Part shown: piece by piece, positions 16,676-25,215 of the stretch | Numbering within the stretch: the first letter of the stretch is position 1 | Layout of the letters: every line of letters begins with the position of its first letter | Source: Natronosalvus caseinilyticus | Lineage (GTDB): Archaea > Halobacteriota > Halobacteria > Halobacteriales > Natrialbaceae | DNA length: 64,000 bases | Direction of reading: 5' to 3' | NCBI RefSeq assembly: GCF_017357105.1 | Contig: NZ_CP071596.1 | Location: 186,001-250,000, forward strand | Translations under genes and position numbers: made by a program | The notes under the pieces: generated by a model | Told to the model about the DNA's origin: nothing | Database searches by the model: none | What the model saw: the letters and a program-made list of their open reading frames with translations, nothing else

Positions 16676-17152
16676 ATGCCGGGGACATCTACAGACAAAA
16701 TAACAACACCGAGAATAGTTGAACGTGAATCCGAGCCAGGCCCGCCAGCAACGGAGTATGAATCAAAAATGGTGATGCTCCGAGCCGAACGCGGTGACAA
16801 TATACAGATTGTCGATGTAGTTACGCGTCTCTCCCAGAACGCCGACATCCCGTCAGAGACAACGGTTATCAAGCGGACGACCCCGTATTTTGGACCTAAG
16901 CTCGTACTGGCCGCTGACGAAGAGAGCTATCTACTGACGGCACCAGGACCGGATACACAGCTTCTACTATGGGTTGGCAACTATTTGGATGACGGCGAAC
17001 GGTACGGGTGGGACAAACTCGCTGAGGTTACCGCACAGTTCGCTGAGGATCAACCACAGTACGATCTCTGTCCAGAATGTGGTCAGCCGATGCAAACGAT
17101 AGAACACGAACGTAAAGCGGCTGTCGGGCGGTGTCCAGGTCCAGAACTTTAG
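16676..17152 (+). CDS. Hypothetical protein with C-terminal zinc knuckle
   Basis: 158 residues. The body (YESKMVMLRAERGDNIQIVD, TPYFGPKLVLAADEESYLLT) is beta-rich. The end has YDLCPECGQPMQTIEHERKA and GRCPG, a CxxC...C set that probably binds zinc. Convergent with the next gene, 6 bp between the stops. Family not recognised. Confidence 0.6.
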   Translation: MPGTSTDKITTPRIVERESEPGPPATEYESKMVMLRAERGDNIQIVDVVTRLSQNADIPSETTVIKRTTPYFGPKLVLAADEESYLLTAPGPDTQLLLWVGNYLDDGERYGWDKLAEVTAQFAEDQPQYDLCPECGQPMQTIEHERKAAVGRCPGPEL

Positions 17153-17158
17153 TGAATC

Positions 17159-18376
17159 TTAGAAGTCGCCGACGCCCGATTGAAACCGTTCTTCGTCGAA
17201 GCCGTCTCGCGCTTGTTCGTATGCCGACTGCGTCTGATCAGTCACACCGAGTTTCTCAATAACTTGTGGATACGCCTGGTCGGATGCCAGTGCGTCTCGA
17301 AGGTCTTTGGCCGCTAACGCCTTCTGCTCGCCGTTGACCAGCTTCTGTAAGCGGTATTTGGCGTTTGTAGGCGAGCGGCGAACGCGAGTGGCTACACCTT
17401 CTGCGTCAAAGGCGGTCTTGTCGGGGAATACGTCCGAGAGGTCACTCACTGGGATGTCACGGTAGACCCAGTCTGTCCTGTCGAACAAGCGGAACTCGGG
17501 TTCGCCGTCCTCTCCTTGTTCTGCTTCCATCTTTTCGAATGCCTCTTCAGGCATCCGGGGCGACACATGGCATCCCCCGATGATGTCGAAACCAAGACCC
17601 AGGGAAGAGATGTCGGAAGCGGGTCGTACACCGAGTGCCTGCTGTCTCGTTCCCGGTGAGGGGTTGATGGCATAGAACAGGGCGTGTTCTTCGATACCTC
17701 GGTTAGCTATACTCTGCATCAACGGCTCGACCATTGCCAACTGGGTTCCCGTCGTTACCTTACACCGGTCGAAATCGAAGGCGTAGGTCGTCACGTCGTG
17801 GGCTTCGTAGACACCCAACAGGTCGTCGATGAACTCCCACCCCAATCGTGGAATAAGGCCCATAACGGGTACCTCGGGATGGCGCTCTTCGACCTGGTTT
17901 AGGAAGGCGACCACGCTCTTTTTGAACGAGCGATAGGACGGGTCGGTGAGATCGTCTTCAACGTTTCTCACCAGCTTCGGCATCAGCGGGACGGTGATTA
18001 TGTCCGAGTAGGCGGCGTGGATGTCCGCCAGATACCGCGCATGAGCTACGGCAAGGGTGCTCGTTTCGGTGTATTTCGTGAAGGTGATCTTCAACGAGTC
18101 GTCTGGAGCACTCGAAAACTGGCTTTCGAGGTCGGAGTTGATCTGGCTTCCATCCGGGTCGCGCATCGCTTCGTCGAGATCGTCGCCTCCCACGGTTCGA
18201 TACAGCTCACTCACGCCATCACTGTCAGGGTGGAACTCCTCGTGTTCACGGAGTTTGCCGGGGATCGTAGCTGCGGTAGGGGTCTGCACCTTCTTGCCCC
18301 CTACTCGAACGTTTCGTAGCGGGAAGATGCCGTTCTGGTCGAAGTCATTGACGGTGGTGATTTTCAGATCCGTCAT
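17159..18376 (-). CDS. Possible TIM-barrel protein, faintly TGT-like, role unknown
   Basis: 405 residues. The start NGIFPLRNVRVGGKKVQTPT resembles the G-x-L..V.GK.V.TP entry of tRNA-guanine transglycosylases. Alternating strand-helix segments follow: YSDIITVPLMPKLV, VPVMGLIPRLGWEFIDDLLG, VTTYAFDFDRCK, EHALFYAINPSPGT, LGLGFDIIGGCHVSPRMP. These would suit a (beta/alpha)8 barrel. I cannot confirm catalytic residues. If the likeness is real it could insert or exchange a deazaguanine base in DNA or RNA, as DpdA does; this is a hypothesis only. It sits next to the integrase. Confidence 0.4.
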   Translation of the reverse strand: MTDLKITTVNDFDQNGIFPLRNVRVGGKKVQTPTAATIPGKLREHEEFHPDSDGVSELYRTVGGDDLDEAMRDPDGSQINSDLESQFSSAPDDSLKITFTKYTETSTLAVAHARYLADIHAAYSDIITVPLMPKLVRNVEDDLTDPSYRSFKKSVVAFLNQVEERHPEVPVMGLIPRLGWEFIDDLLGVYEAHDVTTYAFDFDRCKVTTGTQLAMVEPLMQSIANRGIEEHALFYAINPSPGTRQQALGVRPASDISSLGLGFDIIGGCHVSPRMPEEAFEKMEAEQGEDGEPEFRLFDRTDWVYRDIPVSDLSDVFPDKTAFDAEGVATRVRRSPTNAKYRLQKLVNGEQKALAAKDLRDALASDQAYPQVIEKLGVTDQTQSAYEQARDGFDEERFQSGVGDF

Positions 18377-18677
18377 TATACCCTGGTTGACGGTTTCGCA
18401 ACACTTAAGCGTTGGTTTACCGAGGTGAAAGTAAAATGAACTGGTCGATACCGCAGGACGGCGGTATGATTAGGTGCCGAAACAAAGGGGTATTCTACTG
18501 GATCTTCGCTCTGTCCTCACGACAATACGCGTATGAGAACCGGTGTGAGCTATCCCATCGCGACAATGCCAACAGCCACACAGGTACGAGCTTCGGTGAT
18601 ACGTCAATCATGTACCGAGAGTGATGAGTTCTGGACGGGCGGTGATCGCCCGTTACTCACCGTTTCGAGGTGAATGG
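18377..18677. other. 300-bp gap between the barrel protein and the integrase
   Basis: No convincing gene. Contains the motif copy at 18562-18583. Confidence 0.4.
18562..18583 (+). repeat. Copy of the element motif GACAATGCCAACAG plus CCACACAG
   Basis: Matches the copy at 14668 in 21 of 22 bases. About 190 bp upstream of the minus-strand barrel-protein start. Confidence 0.55.
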
Positions 18678-19877
18678 TTACCAGATCTGTTCGGCGGCGT
18701 CGTTACGGGTTTCAGCGTCGGAGTGAAGATATTTCATCGTCGTCGTGACGCTCTTGTGACGGAGCTGTTCTTTCGCGTGGTGTGGGCCGATGTGGTTCGC
18801 CCAGTAGGTCGCAACCCCGTGACGGATTGAGTACCAGGTAATCTCCTTGTGGTCTGGGATAGGAAGGTCGCCCTGCTCAACGAGGCGGCTCAATAGGTAG
18901 TTACACGATTTCGAACTGTATGAGCTTCCCTGCTTTGTGAGCCACAGTTCGTCCCGACCGTTGTACTTGTCGTAGGTTGCTCGCTCCTCTAACCATCGTT
19001 TGAGGACTCTTGACGTGCGCTTCTTGATTGAACAGTTCCAGTGCGCCTCGTTCTTCGTGGACTCGTCCTTTGGTATGTTGAGTTCGTTGTTCTCAAGGTT
19101 GACCCAGTCCGTGGTGGCTCGCCCCACTTCGATGGGTCGGAGTCCAGTATCCAGCGTCACAGCGATTATCGATGGCTCCTTCCACGAGTTCGCCTGTTCG
19201 AAGTGTTCGGGACCGACCTCCGACTTGGGTACGCCGAGGCGCTGTGAGACGTGTGTCTTCAACTGATCACGCTCCTCAACGGACATGTTGCTATGATAGC
19301 TTTTGACCGAGTTGTATTCCAACGCCGCCTGATAGAGCGGCTTGAACGCGGTTCTGCGGAGATAATCCCGTTCATCACCGGTCGCCTGACTCAGCTCGGG
19401 TTTTGGCTCCCAGTCGTAGTCGGTTCCGTGGATATGGTTGTGGTACTTGAACAGTCGCTGAACAGTCTTCCCGTAGTGAAGCACACTGGAATCAGCCATA
19501 CCGTCTGAGCGATTGAGGAGACGGATGAAGCGGTCAGCGTGGTTCGGTGTGAAGTCTGTCGTGTAGGCGTCTTCGTCCTCCCAGAGCCATCGGAAGACGA
19601 TTTCAAGCTTGTAGTGTGTCGACTGAAGGGTGCTCTCTGCGAGGCCCTGACCTTTCTCTGGGTGCTTGCCGTATGTGGCGAGCCACGAGAGAAGATCTTT
19701 CTTGAAGTCGCGGTAGTCGTCGACCATATTGAGCCCGTAGTTTTCGAGATCCTCGCGTGTGCGTTCACTGGCAAGGGGAAAGTCGAACTCTACTTGTTCT
19801 GGAGCTGGGGGTAGACCATCCCGCGGAGTGCCATCCCCGGCGGGGAGGTTGTCGAGTGGATCGGGCTGGTTGGTCAT
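18678..19877 (-). CDS. Tyrosine recombinase (integrase)
   Basis: 399 residues from ATG at 19877 (MTNQPDPLDNLPAG); an ATG 17 codons upstream is possible but its codons look untypical. An N-terminal SAM-like arm (FRWLWEDEDAYTTDFTPNHA) precedes the catalytic domain with box I Arg in TLDTGLRPIEVGR, box II WYSIRHGVATYWAN and the nucleophile Tyr in LRHKSVTTTMKYLH. In box II the usual first His of HxxR is Tyr. The gene is next to, and points away from, the tRNA-Thr 3' end, as expected for an enzyme that inserts the element there. Confidence 0.92.
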   Translation of the reverse strand: MTNQPDPLDNLPAGDGTPRDGLPPAPEQVEFDFPLASERTREDLENYGLNMVDDYRDFKKDLLSWLATYGKHPEKGQGLAESTLQSTHYKLEIVFRWLWEDEDAYTTDFTPNHADRFIRLLNRSDGMADSSVLHYGKTVQRLFKYHNHIHGTDYDWEPKPELSQATGDERDYLRRTAFKPLYQAALEYNSVKSYHSNMSVEERDQLKTHVSQRLGVPKSEVGPEHFEQANSWKEPSIIAVTLDTGLRPIEVGRATTDWVNLENNELNIPKDESTKNEAHWNCSIKKRTSRVLKRWLEERATYDKYNGRDELWLTKQGSSYSSKSCNYLLSRLVEQGDLPIPDHKEITWYSIRHGVATYWANHIGPHHAKEQLRHKSVTTTMKYLHSDAETRNDAAEQIW

Positions 19878-20032
19878 CGGCGCACACCCCGTTTTGTTTG
19901 TGTGCCATGACACTTTCTCGAATCGCAAGACTGCGCGGCTGTCGGGTTGTAGTTTTTTCGGACGTTCTTGGACATAGTTCGTCTCTCCTGAGAAGGGCGA
20001 AATCAGGTCAGAGAGACGCTAAGGCCGCTGAA

Positions 20033-20103
20033 GCCTAGGCCGGGATTTGAACCCGGGCTCTCGTCCTTACCAAGGACGCGCTTTACCGCTAAGCTACCCA
20101 GGC
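20033..20103 (-). tRNA. tRNA-Thr (GGT)
   Basis: 71 bases on the minus strand fold fully: acceptor GCCTGGG/CCTAGGC (one G-U), D-arm GCTT/AAGC, anticodon stem CGTCC/GGACG with loop TTGGTAA (anticodon GGT, threonine), T-arm CCGGG/CCCGG with TTCAAAT. CCA is not encoded. The element begins at its 3' end. Confidence 0.95.
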
Positions 20104-20130
20104 AGGCATGCGTTGGTTGACCGGAGTCGT

Positions 20131-20140
20131 CTTTATGGGT
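20131..20140 (-). promoter_or_regulatory. TATA box of tRNA-Thr
   Basis: Minus strand ACCCATAAAG, about 30 bp before the tRNA 5' end. Confidence 0.5.
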
Positions 20141-20193
20141 TTCGATTCCCCCCTGAGTGTGTGTCGGGCTGACAGAGACCTCGAATGAACCGC

Positions 20194-21144
20194 TCAGTGG
20201 TCTCCAGTGGACGTCACGCGGTCGGTCGGGATTTCCGTTTCGACCGGTGGTCGCTCGAGGTCGCGTTCGCGTTCGCGGTTGTCTTCGCTTGCGTCTTCAT
20301 CCGTATCCTCGCTTGCACCTTCTCCTTCCCCTTCACGATCGTGCTCGCCATCGAAACCGACCTCGAGCGCCTCGAGGTCCGAGAGGCACTCTGCAGCCGG
20401 CGGGAACGCAACCCCGGTGTCGGTGGTAGCGGTGACGTCGGCCACGTTGGTGGCGACCGCGAGCAATTCGGGCGTCGGGTCGGCGTCGGCAGCCGTCGCA
20501 CCCGTTCGGACCGCGAGTTCGAGGACGTCTTGCTCGAGGTTGGCGTCGAGAGCGGCGGCGTCCGTCTCGTCGGCGTCCGTGCGGGTGGTCTGGTTGCGGC
20601 CGAAGCGGCGAACGGTCCGGACGGCGGTGTCGGCGGCGTCGGTGCGAGCGAGGAGGTAGAAGCCGCGGGCGACGAGGATATCGGCAGCGAGAATCTCGAG
20701 GTCAGCGGGGCTGTCGCCCGTGGTTTCGGCCCAGGGTTCGTCGTGGGCGAGCGCCCGGGTCAGCCGCAGGCCCTCGTAGATGAGCTGGACGCCGGCAGCG
20801 TGGTGGGCGATTCCCTCGAGGGAGTCGCCGGATTGGCCGTATACCGATTCGGCGGCCGATCGGTCCTCGGTCTCGGGTGCTCCTGGGCCCTCCCTGCTCG
20901 CGGTTTCGCCGTTCGCCTCGTTGACGTCGTCGCTTCGCTCGTGCTTCCCACCGCTCGAGTCCTGGTCACCCGCCGGTCGCGGCTTCGGGCGCTCGAGGAC
21001 GGACGCGGACGCGAGCGTCAACACGCCAGGCGTCATCGAGGCCGTCTCGAGGGTGTCGGTGAGAAAGTCGTGCAGCGCTGCCGGTTCGACGTCCGCGAGC
21101 GCGTCGCGAGCGGCTCCTCGGCAGGTATCGGCCCGATCCATCAT
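20194..21144 (-). CDS. DUF7114 family protein
   Basis: 316 residues. MDRADTCRGAARDALADVEP and LTDTLETASMTPGVLTLASA open a helical domain (GIAHHAAGVQLIYEGLRLTR, LEILAADILVARGFYLLART) that resembles the helical bundle of polyprenyl-synthase-like proteins, here as the haloarchaeal DUF7114 family. Insert and tail are very acidic. Function unknown. It is the first chromosomal gene after the element. The opposite frame over it is also open but is a shadow caused by the GC bias. Confidence 0.75.
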   Translation of the reverse strand: MMDRADTCRGAARDALADVEPAALHDFLTDTLETASMTPGVLTLASASVLERPKPRPAGDQDSSGGKHERSDDVNEANGETASREGPGAPETEDRSAAESVYGQSGDSLEGIAHHAAGVQLIYEGLRLTRALAHDEPWAETTGDSPADLEILAADILVARGFYLLARTDAADTAVRTVRRFGRNQTTRTDADETDAAALDANLEQDVLELAVRTGATAADADPTPELLAVATNVADVTATTDTGVAFPPAAECLSDLEALEVGFDGEHDREGEGEGASEDTDEDASEDNRERERDLERPPVETEIPTDRVTSTGDH

Positions 21145-21201
21145 CGGATGGTTACGGCGGAGCAGGCAAAGACCTTTGGAAAGGTGCCACCGACGAGTGG
21201 C

Positions 21202-21897
21202 ATGATCGACAGTCGATCGGACGGATCGGTTCGAACGATTCGATTGAATCGGCCGGCCGCGCGAAACGCGCTCACGGTCGACGGCCTCGAGGCGCTCGAG
21301 GAGGCCGCCCGCGCCGCCCAGGAACCAGTGATCTACCTCGAGGGAGCCGGGCCGGCCTTCTGTGCCGGCGCCGACCTGGACACCGTCGCCGACCTGGACC
21401 GCGAGGGGGCCGAGGCGTTCGCCCGGTTGGGCCAGCGGGTTGCACGAGCGCTCGAGACCGCGGACGCCATCACCGTCGCCGGGATCGACGGGCCAGCCAG
21501 AGGTGGCGGGCTCGAGCTGGCCCTGGCCTGCGATATCCGCGTGGGAACGCCGTCAGCGACGCTCGGCGAGCCGGGTGTTACGTTCGGCCTGTTTGGCGCC
21601 TGGGGCGGGACGGTTCGTCTGCCGCGGATCGTCGGCGAGGGGAACGCTCTCGACGTCGCGTGTACGGGGCGGGTACTCGAGGCCGAGGAGGCCCTGCGGA
21701 TGGGACTGCTGTCGCGAATCGAATCCGATCCGCGGGCCGTCGCGGCGGCAGTCGCGATGCACCCGGCCGATACCCTCCAGGTGCTCAAAGAACGCCTGCG
21801 CGACGACGCCAGCCGAGATACGCAGGAGGCACGCGAGGCGACGGCGTTCGGGCGGTTGCTCGAGGCGCACGCGAACGACATCGCCGCGCGACGATAG
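21202..21897 (+). CDS. Enoyl-CoA hydratase/isomerase (crotonase) family
   Basis: 231 residues from ATG at 21202; the frame is open far upstream but that part is antisense to DUF7114. RTIRLNRPAARNALTVDGLE, then AGPAFCAGADL (oxyanion hole), DGPARGGGLELALACDIRVG with the first catalytic Glu, and LGEPGVTFGLFGAWGGTVRL. The second catalytic Glu of true hydratases (in PEI) is Gly here, so the enzyme may be an isomerase or other crotonase, acting on an acyl-CoA in the cytoplasm. The short C-terminus is usual for haloarchaeal members. Confidence 0.88.
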   Translation: MIDSRSDGSVRTIRLNRPAARNALTVDGLEALEEAARAAQEPVIYLEGAGPAFCAGADLDTVADLDREGAEAFARLGQRVARALETADAITVAGIDGPARGGGLELALACDIRVGTPSATLGEPGVTFGLFGAWGGTVRLPRIVGEGNALDVACTGRVLEAEEALRMGLLSRIESDPRAVAAAVAMHPADTLQVLKERLRDDASRDTQEAREATAFGRLLEAHANDIAARR

Positions 21898-21954
21898 CTA
21901 GATACGCTGGCGAAGGGTCGAACGGTCGAATCGTGGAGAACGCAGACGGTGAAG

Positions 21955-22122
21955 TTACCGCCAGGTCGTAAGCGTCGGCGCGTCGTCCGCTCGCATCGAG
22001 AGCCACGCATCGTCGACGGAGATGTCCGCGATGACGTACTCGTCGCGGCGTCCGTCGGAGTCGATCGAACCGAGAACCGTGTCGTCCGACACGGCTGCAC
22101 CAGAGATGTTATTCGCCACCAT
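21955..22122 (-). CDS. DUF7556-like 55-residue protein
   Basis: MVANNISGAAVSDDTVLGSI, then DSDGRRDEYVIADISVDDAW and LSMRADDAPTLTTWR before TAA. I recall this as a small conserved haloarchaeal family. No membrane segment or metal site. Function unknown. Divergent from the CBS protein gene. Confidence 0.75.
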   Translation of the reverse strand: MVANNISGAAVSDDTVLGSIDSDGRRDEYVIADISVDDAWLSMRADDAPTLTTWR

Positions 22123-22249
22123 GCGAGTAGTTCACTCGCACACGAATATAAACTCGTCGGATGTAGTTCACGAGGCTCGAGGCCGAGCCTCGCGGCGAGC
22201 AACCACAGAAGCACTGCCTTTATACCGATTTTGACCGTACCCAGGTGGT

Positions 22250-23101
22250 ATGAACGTAGCCGACGCGATGACGGTCCGCGACGACGTGGTGTCCGTCTCG
22301 CTACCGGGAACCCGAACCGACGTGCTCGAGTACTTTCAGGAGCGGGCGTTTTCCTCCGTGCCGGTCATTCAGTCGACTGACGGGACGGCCGAGTACCGCG
22401 GACTCGTCTCTCGAGAGACGCTGATCGAACAGCCCGACGAGGATCAGCTGGTCATGCTGATGGAGGACGTGCCGACGACGACGGCGGAGACGAGCCTCGA
22501 GGAGGTCGCGAGGGTGATGGTCGAGGAAGGTGCGCGGCGCGTCCCCGTCGTGGACGGCGAGTTCGAGGGGATCGTCACGGTCACCGACGTCGTCCACGCG
22601 ATCGCGACGGGCGAGGCGGATACCGACGCCGACGTCGGCGACTACGCCACTCGAAGCGTGAACACGACCTACGAGGGCGTTCCGCTCCCCGTCGCGGAGC
22701 GCGAACTCCACTACGCGAACGCTCCGTACGCGGTCGTCCTCGACGACGACGGGCGGATGAGCGGCGTCATTACCGAGGTCGACGTCATCGACGTCGCCCG
22801 GATCGTCGAAGGCGAGGAGGAGACTGGCAACAACTTCCCGGATCAGGACGCCGACTACTCCTGGGAAGGAGTCAAGGGCGTCGGCAGTCGGTCGCTTCCC
22901 ACCCGCGACATCGAGTTGCCGACCAGTCCGGTCAGCGAGTTCATGACCGAGGACGTCGTGACCGTCTCGCGGTCGAAGTCCGTCGAGGGGGCCGCCCAGT
23001 TGATGATTAGCAACGACATCGAGCAGATTCCGATGGTCACCGGCGACGACCTGGTCGGGATCGTCCGTGACATCGACCTCGTGCAGTCGCTGTACGACTG
23101 A
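22250..23101 (+). CDS. Four-CBS-domain protein
   Basis: 283 residues with four CBS motifs in two Bateman pairs: near 1-60 (NVADAMTVRDDVVSVSLPGT), 65-120 (TAETSLEEVARVMVEEGARR, VPVVDGEFEGIVTVTDV), 120-185 and 225-283 (VSEFMTEDVVTVSRSKSVEG, LVGIVRDIDLV). Such proteins sense adenine nucleotides or SAM and control partner proteins or transport; no effector domain is attached. A TATA-like TTTATACC lies about 35 bp before the start. Confidence 0.9.
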   Translation: MNVADAMTVRDDVVSVSLPGTRTDVLEYFQERAFSSVPVIQSTDGTAEYRGLVSRETLIEQPDEDQLVMLMEDVPTTTAETSLEEVARVMVEEGARRVPVVDGEFEGIVTVTDVVHAIATGEADTDADVGDYATRSVNTTYEGVPLPVAERELHYANAPYAVVLDDDGRMSGVITEVDVIDVARIVEGEEETGNNFPDQDADYSWEGVKGVGSRSLPTRDIELPTSPVSEFMTEDVVTVSRSKSVEGAAQLMISNDIEQIPMVTGDDLVGIVRDIDLVQSLYD

Positions 23102-23262
23102 GTCCCCGTCGACAGCCCCCGGTTCAACGAGTTACAGGCGACCAACCCCCACAATCGTTCCTCGAGTTGCGCGAGTTGCTCGGGTCGTTCCGCCGACTCG
23201 ACCCTGTGACCCCGTCACGCAGCCTCGAAAGTGACTTTTGTCCGGCGGGGCTCGAGACGAGT

Positions 23263-25013
23263 ATGAGCGACGAGGCTACGAGCCAGAAACTGACCGAACT
23301 CGCCAAGCGCCGCGGCTATTTCTTCCAGTCGTCAGACGTCTACGGCGGCGTCGGCGGATTCTACACGTTCGGTCCGCAGGGCGCCGCGCTGAAGGGTAAC
23401 CTCGAGGACGCCTGGCGGGATCGATTCGCCGTCGAGGAGGGCAACATGGAGATCGACGCGCCGACGATCATGCCCGAACCCGTCTTCGAGTCCTCGGGTC
23501 ACCTCGACACCTTCGACGACATGCTGGTCGAGTGCCCCGAGTGCGGCGAGAGCCACCGCGCCGACCACGTCGTCGAGGACAACACCGAGTACGAGGACGC
23601 CGAGAGCCTCCCGATCCCGGAAGTCGAGGAGATCGTCGCCGAGTACGAACTCGTCTGTCCGTCCTGTGGCGCCGGCCTGGCCGGCCAGGCCATCGACGAC
23701 TTCAACCTCATGTTCGCGACGAACATCGGCCCAGGCGACTCCCAGCCGGGCTACCTCCGCCCCGAGACCGCCCAGGGCATCTTCGTCGAGTTCCCGCGAC
23801 TCAAGGAGTACGCGCGCAACACGCTTCCATTCGGCGTCACCCAGATCGGTCGCGCCTACCGCAACGAGATCAGTCCTCGACGCTCGATCATCCGCACCCG
23901 CGAGTTCACTCAGGCCGAACTCGAGTTATTCGTCGATCCCGAGGGCGACGACCCGAACCTCTCGGCGGTCGAGGACGTACCCGTTCGGCTCTACCCGGCG
24001 ACCGAACAACAAAACGAGGACGGCGAGATCCTCGAGACGACCATCGGCGAGGCCGCCGAAAAAGCGGCACCATCGCTAGCCCGTGGATCGCGTACTACCT
24101 GGGCGTCGCCCGCGAGTGGTACGCCGCCGTCGGCGTCGACATGGATCGCTTCCGGTTCCGCCAGCACCTCGCCGGCGAGCGCTCGCACTACGCGAGCGAC
24201 TGCTGGGACGCCGAGGGCCTGATCGACGGCAACTGGATCGAACTCGCCGGCTTCTCCGACCGGGGCGACTACGACCTCTCGAAACACGCCGATGGGTCGG
24301 GTGAGCGCTTCACCGTCTTCCGCCAGTACGACGAACCCCAGACCGTCGAGCGCGCGAGCGTCGACCCCGACATGAGCTACCTGGGTCCGGAGTTCGGCGG
24401 CGACGCCGGCGCCGTCGTGGACACCCTGGAGTCTCTGGCCGAACGCGACCGCGAGGCGTTCTCCGGCGACGTCGTCGAAATCGACCTCGAGGGCGAGAGC
24501 CACGAGATTCCCGTCGAGAAGACGGGCTTCGCCGTCGAGGACGAGACCATCGCGGGAGAGCACGTCACCCCCCACGTCATCGAACCCTCCTTCGGCGTCG
24601 ATCGGTTGCTCTACACCGTGCTCCACCACGCCTACGCCGAGGACGAGGTCGACGGCGAGGACCGGACCTACCTCGCCCTCGAGCCCGAAGTCGCCCCGAC
24701 CTTCGTCGGCGTCTTCCCGCTGCAGAGCGACGACGACCTCGAGACGACAGCCGACGAGATCGCCGCCGCCCTTCGAGCCGAGGGTCTCTCGGTCACCTAC
24801 GACGACTCCGGCAACATCGGTCGGCGCTACCGCCGCCAGGACGAGGTCGGCACCCCGTTCTGCGTCACGGTGGACTACGAGAGCCTGGAGGACGACACGG
24901 TCACGGTTCGCGAACGCGATTCGACGACCCAGACGCGACTGGCCATCGACGACCTCCCGGAGATGCTGGCGGCGCTACGGGCCGGCGACCTCGAGTTCGC
25001 GGACCTGGCGTAG
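23263..25013 (+). pseudogene. glyS: Glycyl-tRNA synthetase, apparent -1 frameshift at 24058-24066
   Basis: Archaeal class II glycyl-tRNA synthetase, which joins glycine to tRNA-Gly. Motif 1-3 regions and the zinc pairs CPECGESHR and CPSCGAG are clear; GPGDSQPGYLRPETAQGIFV and FGVTQIGRAYRNEISPR lie in the first frame. At the A5 run GAAAAAG (24059-24064) the sense moves to the -1 frame and continues GTIASPWIAYYLGVAREWYA to the anticodon-binding domain (GRRYRRQDEVGTPFCVTVDY). One extra A restores a 583-residue protein. As cells need this enzyme, an assembly undercall is the simplest explanation; true frameshifting cannot be excluded. Confidence 0.88.
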
Positions 25014-25215
25014 GCTCGACAGGGCTAGCGCTCCCCCTCCGTTCACCACAGGACTTAACTCGCGATCCCTCGAGTCCAACGGTAGAGCTGACCGATGACC
25101 GTTTTCCCCGTGGACCGTTGAGGCCGTTTTCGACCCGCTCGACGCCCGTCCTGTACCGACGCGAGCACCAGTGACCTCGTCTCGTGAGCCAATCGCCACC
25201 CAGCAATCTACACAG

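Larger units (their letters stand above)
1..20039. mobile_element. Integrated element in tRNA-Thr (right end only)
   Basis: The stretch from the window start to the 3' end of the tRNA-Thr gene is visibly less GC-rich than the DNA after 20.1 kb, is gene-dense on the minus strand, and has an integrase gene directly next to the tRNA 3' end, the usual layout of archaeal integrative plasmids and proviruses. It carries helicase-like, RHH, SWIM and restriction genes but no capsid, terminase or conjugation gene that I recognise. A second copy of the tRNA 3' end, which would mark the other attachment site, was not found in the window, so the left boundary is probably beyond position 1. It could also be several nested elements. 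Confidence 0.75.

Noticed and set aside
20185-21201. Long plus-strand open frame upstream of the crotonase
   Set aside because: It is antisense to the DUF7114 gene; its translation is Arg/Gly/Val-rich with no family sense. An effect of GC bias.
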